This document shows, in pieces, positions 1-6,436 of a DNA stretch of 11,849 nucleotides. Below the pieces are notes generated by a model. That model worked only from the letters and a program-made list of their open reading frames with translations, had not been told where the DNA came from and made no database searches. The stretch spans positions 1 to 11,849 of the forward strand of contig CANGSD010000005.1 in the NCBI GenBank assembly GCA_947455875.1, in the 5' to 3' direction. Both the position numbers and the translations under genes were made by a program. The stretch comes from Comamonadaceae bacterium (lineage in GTDB: Bacteria > Pseudomonadota > Gammaproteobacteria > Burkholderiales > Burkholderiaceae). Position 1 is the stretch's first letter, and the number at the start of each line of letters is the position of its first letter.

Positions 1-450
1 GCGATCGGGCGGAACTTGCACTTTCAGTTCGACCAGCTCGCCGCTGGTTTGCAGCTTGGCAAAGCCTACGGCCTCTACAACCAGTCGGCCCGGCTTGGCC
101 GCAGGCACCGGGGCCTTGGTTGATGCCGAGTCTTCACCGCGGGTCAGTCCGCGGTCACCTTCGCAGGCGGACAGCAGTGCGGGCTGCGTGAGCTCCACGC
201 CTCGAACGCGTGAGAGGTCGGCCCGGGTCCGCGTGGGCAGTGCACGCCCTGCTTCGTCCAGAAGGCGTACGGCCTGGAACTGCGGCGCCCAGCGCCCTTC
301 GGCATCGAGCCGCCCGGCGCTGATGCAAGAGGCATCCGCGGCCTGCGCGCCGGCAGCGGCCATCAAAACCCATGCGGCCAGGCCCAGGCGATAGGCGGGG
401 ACAGAGGTGGCGCGCCAGGGCGCCTTCACGAGCAAGAAATTGACAGTCAT
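1..450 (-). CDS. Exported protein of unknown function (N-terminal 150 residues, runs off the window)
   Basis: The frame is open from an ATG at 448-450 to the window edge, 150 codons with no stop, so the C-terminus lies outside. A GGAGG ribosome binding site at 456-460, 5 nt from the ATG, decides the start. The N-terminus looks like a Sec signal peptide: a long 21-residue n-region with K9, R13 and R21, a hydrophobic stretch around residues 22-34, and a likely signal peptidase I site after A-Q-A (residue 37). A periplasmic or secreted location follows. The mature part begins with a single Cys (C42), has a second Cys near residue 104, and includes an Ala/Pro/Lys-rich linker around residues 118-126. 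I recognise no domain. It diverges from the FAH-family gene across 138 bp. The existence of the gene is well supported; its function is unknown. Confidence 0.75.
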   Translation of the reverse strand, partial: MTVNFLLVKAPWRATSVPAYRLGLAAWVLMAAAGAQAADASCISAGRLDAEGRWAPQFQAVRLLDEAGRALPTRTRADLSRVRGVELTQPALLSACEGDRGLTRGEDSASTKAPVPAAKPGRLVVEAVGFAKLQTSGELVELKVQVPPDR

Positions 451-588
451 GGGAGCCTCCGTGGCATGAATGTCCGGCCGGGTGGCTGGGCAGCGTGAGA
501 TTATGCGGCTTGCTTGTCTTGCCTTTCCCTCGGAATGCAACAATAAGCGGGATCCAAAAAACAACAACCCCATTCAGGAGAACCTACT
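451..588. promoter_or_regulatory. Divergent intergenic region between the exported protein and the FAH-family gene
   Basis: This 138-bp gap separates two divergent starts and must carry signals for both. On the minus strand there is a CATAAT box (plus positions 500-505) at a suitable distance upstream of the exported-protein gene, but no convincing -35 pairs with it. On the plus strand, TTGCCT at 519-524 and AATAAG at 542-547 are spaced by 17 nt but match consensus poorly. Only the two ribosome binding sites (456-460 minus, 576-580 plus) are clear. I see no strong palindrome. Confidence 0.3.
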
Positions 589-1461
589 TTGCGCATCGCT
601 GTTTATTCCTACAAAGGTCAACCCCATGTTGGCCAAATCAGCGCCGACGGCCAGCATGTCACGGCCTTTGGCCTTTCGGATGCACAGGCCCGTCTGGGCG
701 CCCAGTCATTGATCGAGGCTCAGGTCGCCGGTCGGCCGCTGCCGGCCCTGACTGGCGCACCCCTGGCGCTGTCGGCCGTACAACTGCAGGCACCGCTGCC
801 CGTGCCGCGCCGCAACGTGTGGTGTGTGGGGCGCAACTACCACGCGCATGCCAAAGAACTGGCCACCTCGGTGTTCAAGGCCAGCAACGCCGACCCCCAG
901 GCCTGGCCCATCGTCTTCACCAAGGTGCCCGAGTGCGTGGTCGGCCCGACCGACGATGTGCGCCTGCCCGGCGCCGCGATCTCCGAGCAGATCGACTACG
1001 AGGCCGAACTGGCCGTCGTGATCGGCAAGGGTGGCAAGAACATCACGCAGGCCGATGCGATGTCGCATGTCTACGGCTACACCATCGTCAATGACGTCAC
1101 CGCCCGCGATGTGCAGATGCGCCATCAGCAGTGGGATATGGGCAAGTCCTTCGACACCTTCTGCCCCATGGGGCCGTGGATCGTTACCGCCGACGAGATG
1201 GACGGTCGAAAGACGCGCGTGCGCTGCTGGGTCAACGGCGAGTTGCGCCAGGACGGCCCGACCGAGAACATGATCTTCGACATCCCCACGCTGATCGAGA
1301 CCATCTCGCGCGGTATCACGCTCTACCCCGGCGACATCATCGCCACCGGCACGCCCGCCGGCGTGGGCATGGGCCTGACTCCGCCGCGCTACATCGCCTC
1401 GGGCGATGTGATCCGCGTGGAGATCGATGGCATCGGTCAGATCGAAAACCGTTTCGTCTGA
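589..1461 (+). CDS. Fumarylacetoacetate hydrolase (FAH) family protein
   Basis: This 290-residue protein belongs to the FAH superfamily, whose members hydrolyse acylpyruvates or isomerise/decarboxylate ring-cleavage products with a bound Mg/Ca ion. The core signature is complete: VGRNYHAHAKEL around residues 80-91, the metal ligands E138 and E140 in DYEAELAVVIGK, the aspartate D169 in VNDVTARD, the KSFDTFCPMGPW loop that carries the catalytic-type lysine, and the ATGTPAGVG loop near the C-terminus. The N-terminal ~70 residues form the usual small lead-in domain. Translation is taken from TTG at 589 because AGGAG at 576-580 lies 8 nt upstream and the next in-frame ATG would delete the core domain. 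The length is normal for the family. It converges on the bug gene at 1545. The substrate is not determinable: fumarylpyruvate/acylpyruvate hydrolase or hydroxyheptadienedioate isomerase are both possible. Cytosolic. Confidence 0.9.
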   Translation: MRIAVYSYKGQPHVGQISADGQHVTAFGLSDAQARLGAQSLIEAQVAGRPLPALTGAPLALSAVQLQAPLPVPRRNVWCVGRNYHAHAKELATSVFKASNADPQAWPIVFTKVPECVVGPTDDVRLPGAAISEQIDYEAELAVVIGKGGKNITQADAMSHVYGYTIVNDVTARDVQMRHQQWDMGKSFDTFCPMGPWIVTADEMDGRKTRVRCWVNGELRQDGPTENMIFDIPTLIETISRGITLYPGDIIATGTPAGVGMGLTPPRYIASGDVIRVEIDGIGQIENRFV

Positions 1462-1515
1462 TGCTGGAGGGATCGACGCGCCGTATTCCAAGGCCGAGGG
1501 CAAGACCATCCTAAT

Positions 1516-1533
1516 TTGCTGCTCGGGCAGCAA
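1516..1533. terminator. Hairpin between convergent genes, possible bidirectional terminator
   Basis: A perfect 7-bp stem TTGCTGC / GCAGCAA with a TCGG loop lies in the 83-bp gap between the convergent FAH-family and bug genes. The location suits a shared terminator. Neither side has a real T tract; the minus-strand side reads only AATTAG after the stem, so activity is uncertain. Confidence 0.4.
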
Positions 1534-1544
1534 GAGTGAGCACC

Positions 1545-2510
1545 TCAATCGAGCTTCGCCCCCGACTTCGCCACCGCCTGTGCCCACTTGGGCGTCTCGG
1601 CTACCAGAAACTTGGCGAAGTCCTCATGGCCCAGGAAGGCCGGGTCTGCGCCCTGCGAGATCATGCGACCCTGGATCTCAGGCGAGGTCAACACCTGCCG
1701 GAAGGCATCGCTCAATCGGGCGGTAATGTCCTTGGGCAGATTCGCCGGCGCCAGGAAGCCGTAGAAGCCCACCACCTCAAAGTCCTTGAGGCCGCTCTCG
1801 ATCACCGTGGGCGTATCGGGTAAGGCAGGATTGCGCGTGCGGCTGGTGACAGCGATGGCGCGTACCTTGCCCTGCTTGTGATAGGCCGCAGCCTGCGGAA
1901 TCGATTCGGCCATGAACTGCACCTGACCCGCCATCAGGTCGGTAAAGGCAGGGGCGCTGCCGCGATAGGGGATGTGCACCATGAACAAGCCGGTCGCGGT
2001 CTTGAACATCTCGGGCACCAAGTGGCTGATGCCGCCATTGCCCGCAGATCCGTAGTTCACCTGGCCGGGTCGGGCCTTGGCGTAGGCGATGAACTCGGGC
2101 AGGGTCTTGACCGGCACGTTGGGATTCACCAGCAAGGCCAGCGGCTGCATCGCCGTACGTGCAATGGGCGTGAAATCACGCAGGGTTTGGTAAGGCAGTT
2201 TGGAGTACAGCGCCGGGTTGATCACCATCACGCCGGTATTGGCCAGCATCAGCGTGTAGCCGTCGGCCGGTGCGCGCATCACTTCCTGCGCGCCCACCGT
2301 GCCACCCGCGCCCGCCTTGTAGTCGATGATGACGGGCTGACCCAATGCAGCACCGAGACGATCGGCGAGCAGACGGGCGTGCTGGTCCAGTGGCCCCCCC
2401 GCGGGAAAGCCGATGACGATGCGGATCGGTTTTTCGGGGAAGGCGGCGTGAGCGCTGGCACACAGCACGAGGGCCAGCATCGTGGCCACGCGGCGCAAGG
2501 GCGAGATCAT
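1545..2510 (-). CDS. Bug/TctC-family tripartite tricarboxylate transporter substrate-binding protein (operon-distal)
   Basis: This is a 321-residue periplasmic solute-binding protein of the TctC (Bug) family, which captures small, usually carboxylated, ligands. Residues 1-22 form a Sec signal peptide ending A-H-A. The mature protein opens with the family pattern PEKPIRIVIGFPAGGPLD, in which the GFPAGG..D loop (residues 34-42) lines the ligand pocket, followed by KAGAGGTVGAQEV and ADGYTLM. The second hallmark, HIPYRGSAPAFTDLMAGQV, is also intact. AGGAG at 2518-2522 lies 7 nt before the ATG. It follows the isomerase gene by 55 bp on the same strand, so it is probably the last gene of the operon that begins at 5563. 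No TctA/TctB membrane subunit is present nearby. The ligand is unknown. Confidence 0.9.
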   Translation of the reverse strand: MISPLRRVATMLALVLCASAHAAFPEKPIRIVIGFPAGGPLDQHARLLADRLGAALGQPVIIDYKAGAGGTVGAQEVMRAPADGYTLMLANTGVMVINPALYSKLPYQTLRDFTPIARTAMQPLALLVNPNVPVKTLPEFIAYAKARPGQVNYGSAGNGGISHLVPEMFKTATGLFMVHIPYRGSAPAFTDLMAGQVQFMAESIPQAAAYHKQGKVRAIAVTSRTRNPALPDTPTVIESGLKDFEVVGFYGFLAPANLPKDITARLSDAFRQVLTSPEIQGRMISQGADPAFLGHEDFAKFLVAETPKWAQAVAKSGAKLD

Positions 2511-2565
2511 CGGCGTACTCCTGAAAGCCCGCGCAGTTTAACGTCGGGCGATCGGCGTGCGAGGA

Positions 2566-3177
2566 TCAGGTTGGCATCTGCAGCCGCTGCGCCAGAAAGT
2601 CCAACCGGTCTTGTCCCCAGAAGCGCTCGCCATCGACCACGTAGGTGGGCGAGCCAAAGACCTGCGCCTCGATCGCTTGCCGCGTGGTGTCCTGGTACTG
2701 GCGCTCCACATCGGCTTGTCGGGCCGCATGGACCAGCCCAGCGCCATCGAGTTGGCATTCGTTGGCCAGTTGGGCCAGGGTGTCCCAATCGGCGATGTTC
2801 CGCTCTTGCGACCAGATCGCACGCAGCACCGCGTGCGACAGGGGCAGCGCGTCGAGCCCCGCGTTGCTGGCGGCGATCAGGAGTCGGCTCGAGGGGCCAC
2901 GGTCCACCGGATAGTGCTGGGGCTCGAGGGTGACGGGCACGCCCACGCGCTGGGACCAGCGCGCGAGTTCCAGTTGCCGATAGGTCTGGCGGGCCGCAGA
3001 CCGCTGCGGGAAGGGCGTACCGCCCGTGGCCGCGAAGACCGCGCCCAGGTCCACCGGCAGCACCTGCACCTGGGCGCCGGTGGCCTTGACCAGGTCGATG
3101 AAGCGCGCGCTTCCCAGCCAGGCCCAGGGGCTGGCTGTGCTAAGCCAATACTGGATCTTGAGGGGGCCGCTTGCCAT
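2566..3177 (-). CDS. 2-hydroxychromene-2-carboxylate isomerase-like protein (DsbA-fold, kappa-GST type)
   Basis: The 203-residue product matches the HCCA isomerase/kappa-class glutathione transferase group in length and layout. Near the N-terminus, STASPWAWLG places Ser16 where these enzymes have the residue that activates glutathione. Near the C-terminus, GSPTYVVDGERFWGQDRL (residues 175-192) is the family's thioredoxin-fold cis-Pro region and closing motif. Known members isomerise 2-hydroxychromene-2-carboxylate in naphthalene breakdown using glutathione; here only the family can be asserted. The ATG at 3175-3177 is chosen because the protein then starts right before the first beta strand and because it sits only 2 nt after the stop of the oxidoreductase gene, which indicates translational coupling. 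The frame stays open further upstream, but that would overlap the oxidoreductase gene by about 250 nt. Cytosolic. Confidence 0.85.
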   Translation of the reverse strand: MASGPLKIQYWLSTASPWAWLGSARFIDLVKATGAQVQVLPVDLGAVFAATGGTPFPQRSAARQTYRQLELARWSQRVGVPVTLEPQHYPVDRGPSSRLLIAASNAGLDALPLSHAVLRAIWSQERNIADWDTLAQLANECQLDGAGLVHAARQADVERQYQDTTRQAIEAQVFGSPTYVVDGERFWGQDRLDFLAQRLQMPT

Positions 3178-3179
3178 CC

Positions 3180-4565
3180 TCAGGCCTCGGTGATCTCGCT
3201 GGCGCGCAGCGGCATGCCGATCGCTCGCAGCGCCGCCTGCACTTTGGCCACTTGCACCTGACGCACGGTGACACCGTCTTCGACCGCAATGGCGGCGGCC
3301 ACACCCGCAGCCTGGCCGGTGGCCATGCAGGCCGGCATATTGCGTGAGCGCGCGTGGGCGTCGTGGTCGGCAGAAATGCAGCGCCCCGCCACCAGGATCT
3401 GCTCGACGCCTTGTGGCAGCAGGCAACGGTAAGGGATCTCGTAGGGCGGCATGCTTTGAAAATCGACATCGCCGCCTTTGGGATCGTGGATGTCCAGGGC
3501 GGAAGAATCGGCGGCGATGCTGTCGTCAAAGCGTGTCTCGCCGCGCGAGTCCGGGCCGGTCAGCGTGTACTCGCCCAGGATGTGGCGGGTCTCGCGCACG
3601 CCCAGGATCGGCGACACCTGACCCAGGCGCGCTTGTTCGAAGCCGGGCACGCGCTCCTTGAGGAAGCGGCACACGCCTTCGATCTGGCGATAGCACTCGA
3701 GGATGGCGTCCGTGAATTGCTTGGGTGAGAACACGTCGACACCCAGCACGCGGGTGGCGTTTACATACATCTGTCCGTCGGTGGTCTTCAGGGTGATGTT
3801 GTCTCGTTGCAGCTTCACGCCAGTTTCTTCTTGGAAGCGACGCAGCATGCCGTTGAAGCCGGTGAGCCACAGGCCGTAGGCCAGCCCGGCCTCGTCGTGG
3901 GGGATCGCGCGTGCCGGCACGTCGTCGCAGGTGCGGGCCCATTCGGCCAGGCGCACCAGGTCCACGTTTTTCATGACGAAGTACATCGAGACCGGTTGCA
4001 TCGTGGCCTGGGCGTCGCCCGATCCCATCACGAAGGGGGCGTGGGCCTTGGCGGCCATGTCGGCGTCGGCCGAACAGTCGATCAGCACTTGGGTGCCCAC
4101 GAATTGGCGGCCAGCCTTGCTCTCGATCACGACGCCGGTGATGGCGCCGTTTTCCAGATAAGGAGTCGACACGAAGGTTTCGAACAGAATTTGCACGCCC
4201 GCTTCCACGCACAGGCGCGTGAGCAGCATCTTCATGATCTCGGGGTCGGCGGGGGAGGCGATCTTGACGCCGCCTGTCTTGGTCGTGGCCATGTAGTCGG
4301 CCCCTGCGCCGCCCGCGGAGCGGGCCAGGTTCCAGATCTCCAGCGGGATGCCGCCTAGCAGCGAGCCGGACGGCTTGGTGTTCAGGCCCAGCGTGAGCAC
4401 ACCGCCCAGCGATCCAAAGCGTTCAATGAGAACGACCTTGCAGCCCCGTCGCGCCGCCGCGATGGCGGCAATGGGGCCGGTGGTGCCGCCGCCGACCACG
4501 ACGACATCCGCTTGCATCAAGACGGGGATGTCGCGTGCAGCTTCCTTGATATGGGGTGTGTTCAC
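3180..4565 (-). CDS. FAD-dependent oxidoreductase (FAD_oxidored, PF12831-like)
   Basis: This 461-residue flavoprotein has an N-terminal dinucleotide-binding fold, ADVVVVGGGTTGPIAAIAAA (residues 19-38), with the GGG-T-T-G phosphate loop, then the acidic end of strand 2 in VVLIERFGSLGG. A second FAD motif lies near the C-terminus: ILVAGRCISADHDAHARSRN followed by PACMATGQAAGVAAA. Together these are typical of the PF12831-type FAD-dependent oxidoreductases, most of which lack a known substrate. No membrane segment or signal peptide is visible, so a cytosolic enzyme is likely. I chose GTG at 4563-4565, since AGGAA at 4572-4576 lies 6 nt upstream and the start falls 29 nt after the upstream bug stop. 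A longer version would overlap that gene. It is the second gene of the operon and is coupled to the isomerase downstream. The reaction is unknown. Confidence 0.85.
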   Translation of the reverse strand: MNTPHIKEAARDIPVLMQADVVVVGGGTTGPIAAIAAARRGCKVVLIERFGSLGGVLTLGLNTKPSGSLLGGIPLEIWNLARSAGGAGADYMATTKTGGVKIASPADPEIMKMLLTRLCVEAGVQILFETFVSTPYLENGAITGVVIESKAGRQFVGTQVLIDCSADADMAAKAHAPFVMGSGDAQATMQPVSMYFVMKNVDLVRLAEWARTCDDVPARAIPHDEAGLAYGLWLTGFNGMLRRFQEETGVKLQRDNITLKTTDGQMYVNATRVLGVDVFSPKQFTDAILECYRQIEGVCRFLKERVPGFEQARLGQVSPILGVRETRHILGEYTLTGPDSRGETRFDDSIAADSSALDIHDPKGGDVDFQSMPPYEIPYRCLLPQGVEQILVAGRCISADHDAHARSRNMPACMATGQAAGVAAAIAVEDGVTVRQVQVAKVQAALRAIGMPLRASEITEA

Positions 4566-4594
4566 CAGAGATTCCTGTTTGTTCTGAGAGCGGT

Positions 4595-5563
4595 TTACTC
4601 CGGCTTGGTGCCGGAGTCCTTGATCGCCTTGGCCCACTTGGCGATCTCGTTGCGGTTCCAGGCGGCAAATTCTTCGCGGCTATTGCCCACGACCACTGCG
4701 CCCGAAGCGCCCAGGCGTTCCCGGATCTCCGGCATGCGCAGGACAGCGACCAGATCGGTATGGATCTTTTCCACGATGGCCTGCGGTGTACCCACCGGGA
4801 CCAGCGCGCCAATCCAGGACACGGCCTCAAAGCCAGGCAGACCCTGCTCGGCGACCGTGGGCACATCGGGCAGCGAGGCGGCGCGCTGGGCGCTGGTGAC
4901 CGCTAGGGGCCGCAGCTTGCCGGACTTCACATGGGGGGTGACGGCCACGATGTTGTCGAACATCAGGGCGACCTGGCCGCCGAACATGTCGTTGTAGGCG
5001 GCTGGCGTGCCTTTGTAGGCGATGTGTTCGAGTTGGGTGCCGGTGGAGCTTTTGAACATCTCGCCAGCCAGGTGGTTGGAGGTGCCGATGCCGCCCGAGC
5101 CGAAATTGAGCTTGCCCGGATTGGCCTTGGCGAAGTCGATCAGACCCTTGAGGTCCTTGAAGGGCACTCCGGGGTTGGCCACCAGCACCAGCGGCGTGGT
5201 GGCCACCAGCGTGATGGGGGTGAAGTCCTTGAGGTAGTCGTAATTGAGCTTGGTGTAGAGCGTGGTGCTGATGGCGTTAGCCACCGTGCCGAAGAAGATG
5301 GTGTAGCCGTCGGCGGGTGCCCGCGCGGCGAGCTCGGAGCCCAGGTTGCCGCCCGCGCCCGGACGGTTCTCGATCGTGACCGGCTGGCCCCATCGGTCGG
5401 ACAGTTTTTGACCGACCGCACGCGCGATCACGTCCGTGGCACTGGCGGCAGGAAACCCGAACAGGATCCGAACCGGCTTGTTCGGCCACTGCCCTTGGGC
5501 GGCGGCTTGCGTAGAGACGAGCAGGGCGGCGGACAGCCCGATGATCAGTTTCTTCAGGGTCAT
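4595..5563 (-). CDS. Bug/TctC-family substrate-binding protein (first gene of the operon)
   Basis: This 322-residue periplasmic binding protein belongs to the TctC/Bug family. A signal peptide (residues 1-22, K4-K5 then a hydrophobic run ending A-A-A before Q23) precedes the conserved NKPVRILFGFPAASATD pocket loop. The loop reads PAASATD instead of the PAGG..D seen in the distal bug protein, which suggests a different ligand. NRPGAGGNLGSELAA, ADGYTIFFG and IAYKGTPAAYNDMFGGQV follow as expected. The ATG at 5561-5563 has AAGGAG at 5572-5577, 8 nt upstream; a longer in-frame start at 5611 lies inside the promoter and is rejected. It heads the minus-strand operon, transcribed from the promoter at 5590-5618 and divergent to the GntR-type regulator. 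The two bug proteins of this operon are clearly diverged and not a recent duplication. Confidence 0.92.
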   Translation of the reverse strand: MTLKKLIIGLSAALLVSTQAAAQGQWPNKPVRILFGFPAASATDVIARAVGQKLSDRWGQPVTIENRPGAGGNLGSELAARAPADGYTIFFGTVANAISTTLYTKLNYDYLKDFTPITLVATTPLVLVANPGVPFKDLKGLIDFAKANPGKLNFGSGGIGTSNHLAGEMFKSSTGTQLEHIAYKGTPAAYNDMFGGQVALMFDNIVAVTPHVKSGKLRPLAVTSAQRAASLPDVPTVAEQGLPGFEAVSWIGALVPVGTPQAIVEKIHTDLVAVLRMPEIRERLGASGAVVVGNSREEFAAWNRNEIAKWAKAIKDSGTKPE

Positions 5564-5589
5564 GTGAGGGTCTCCTTGTGGTCGCTGCG

Positions 5590-5618
5590 ATGCTACAGTG
5601 CTATAGAGCACTCGTCAA
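5590..5618 (-). promoter_or_regulatory. Sigma-70-type promoter of the bug/FAD-oxidoreductase/isomerase/bug operon
   Basis: On the minus strand TTGACG (5613-5618) and TAGCAT (5590-5595) are spaced by exactly 17 nt. This would start transcription near 5583, just upstream of the AAGGAG site at 5572-5577. The match is 5/6 at -35 and 4/6 at -10. The spacer is almost entirely occupied by the inverted repeat described separately. Confidence 0.65.
5597..5612. promoter_or_regulatory. Candidate operator for the GntR-type regulator
   Basis: AGTGCTATAGAGCACT is a perfect inverted repeat (6-bp arms, ATAG centre) lying between the divergent regulator and operon. It fills 16 of the 17 positions between the operon's -35 and -10. 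HutC-subfamily GntR regulators typically bind short palindromes with GT...AC ends, which this site has. A bound dimer would block the operon promoter, and possibly the regulator's own promoter. Which protein binds it is inferred from position. Confidence 0.65.
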
Positions 5619-5642
5619 TCGATCCAGCAGTACGATCGCCCC

Positions 5643-6425
5643 ATGGCCAGTCCCGAAGAATCCGCCAACTCCGCCGCCGGCTCTCTGCTGAAGTACGCCC
5701 GTCCGAGCGTGGCGGGGGTGTCCAAGTACGCGCAGCTACGAGAGACCTTGGCGGACGCGATCCGCAATGGCGACTGGAAGCCGGGCAGCCAACTGCCCCC
5801 GGAGCGCGAGCTGGTCCGCCTCACCGGGTTCAGCCTGGGCACCGTGCAGCGCGCGCTGCGCGAGTTGGCCGATGACGGCATCCTGGTGCGCACGCAGGGC
5901 AGTGGCACTTACGTGGCGCAGGGGCGAGGTTCGATTGACGCGCCGCTGTATCTTCGGTTTCTGGGCCGCGAGGGCGAGCCCACCTTCTTGCCCTTGTTTC
6001 CCAAGGTGCTGGCGCGCAGCCGGATCGACGAGCGCGGGCCGTGGTCGCAGTGGCTGCGGCAGACGGGCGCTGACATCGTGCGCATCGACCGGCGTATCCG
6101 GGTTGGTAGCGATTTCACGCTGTTCAACCGCTTCTATATCAACGCGTCCACCTGCCCGGGCATTGCCAGCGCGCCCCTGGCCACGCTCGATGGCGCCAAC
6201 CTCAAGCAGATGCTGGCGGGCGAGTTGAACATGCCGGTGACGAGCGTGCGCCAGCGCCTGTCCTTCGTGAGCTTCGATGCGCAGGCCGCGGCGGCTGCGG
6301 GGGTCAAGGTCGGTACTCGGGGCATGCTGCTCGAAAGTGCCGCCTCGGCCGGACGCGAGCCCCTTTGTTTTCTGGAGTCCTTCATTCCGCCCAATGAGCG
6401 GCGGCTGGATATCTCGCCCGATTGA
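5643..6425 (+). CDS. GntR family transcriptional regulator, HutC-type with UTRA domain
   Basis: This 260-residue protein has a GntR winged helix at residues 27-91: YAQLRETLADAI, then W45-K-P-G-S-Q-L-P-P-E-R-E-L, the recognition helix region LGTVQRALRELADDGIL, and the wing motif GSGTYV. The C-terminal part (about 110-250) fits a UTRA effector domain of the HutC subfamily, including the conserved LFNRFYI and REPLCFLESFIP segments. It is transcribed divergently from the bug-led operon and is probably its repressor, released by a small-molecule substrate. No Shine-Dalgarno sequence precedes the ATG at 5643; an alternative GTG start around residue 26 would still keep the whole DNA-binding domain. 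The first 25 residues are Ala/Ser-rich. It ends 11 nt before the convergent racemase-family gene. Confidence 0.88.
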   Translation: MASPEESANSAAGSLLKYARPSVAGVSKYAQLRETLADAIRNGDWKPGSQLPPERELVRLTGFSLGTVQRALRELADDGILVRTQGSGTYVAQGRGSIDAPLYLRFLGREGEPTFLPLFPKVLARSRIDERGPWSQWLRQTGADIVRIDRRIRVGSDFTLFNRFYINASTCPGIASAPLATLDGANLKQMLAGELNMPVTSVRQRLSFVSFDAQAAAAAGVKVGTRGMLLESAASAGREPLCFLESFIPPNERRLDISPD

Positions 6426-6436
6426 GGGCTTGCGCC

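Noticed and set aside
706..1587. Long minus-strand open frame (293 codons) opposite the FAH-family gene
   Set aside because: It lies antisense to a gene with complete family motifs; its translation is His/Gly/Arg-rich with no recognisable domain, as expected from the high third-position GC of the real gene.
1878..2933. Plus-strand open frame of 351 codons
   Set aside because: It runs antisense across two well-supported minus-strand genes (bug and isomerase) and has a low-complexity Arg/Gly/His composition.
3178..3426. Longer start for the HCCA-isomerase-like gene
   Set aside because: The extra 83 residues are Arg/Ala-rich, lie within the oxidoreductase coding region in another frame, and precede the usual family N-terminus.
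4566..4637. Longer start for the FAD oxidoreductase
   Set aside because: It would overlap the upstream bug gene, and the GTG at 4563-4565 has a well-placed AGGAA.
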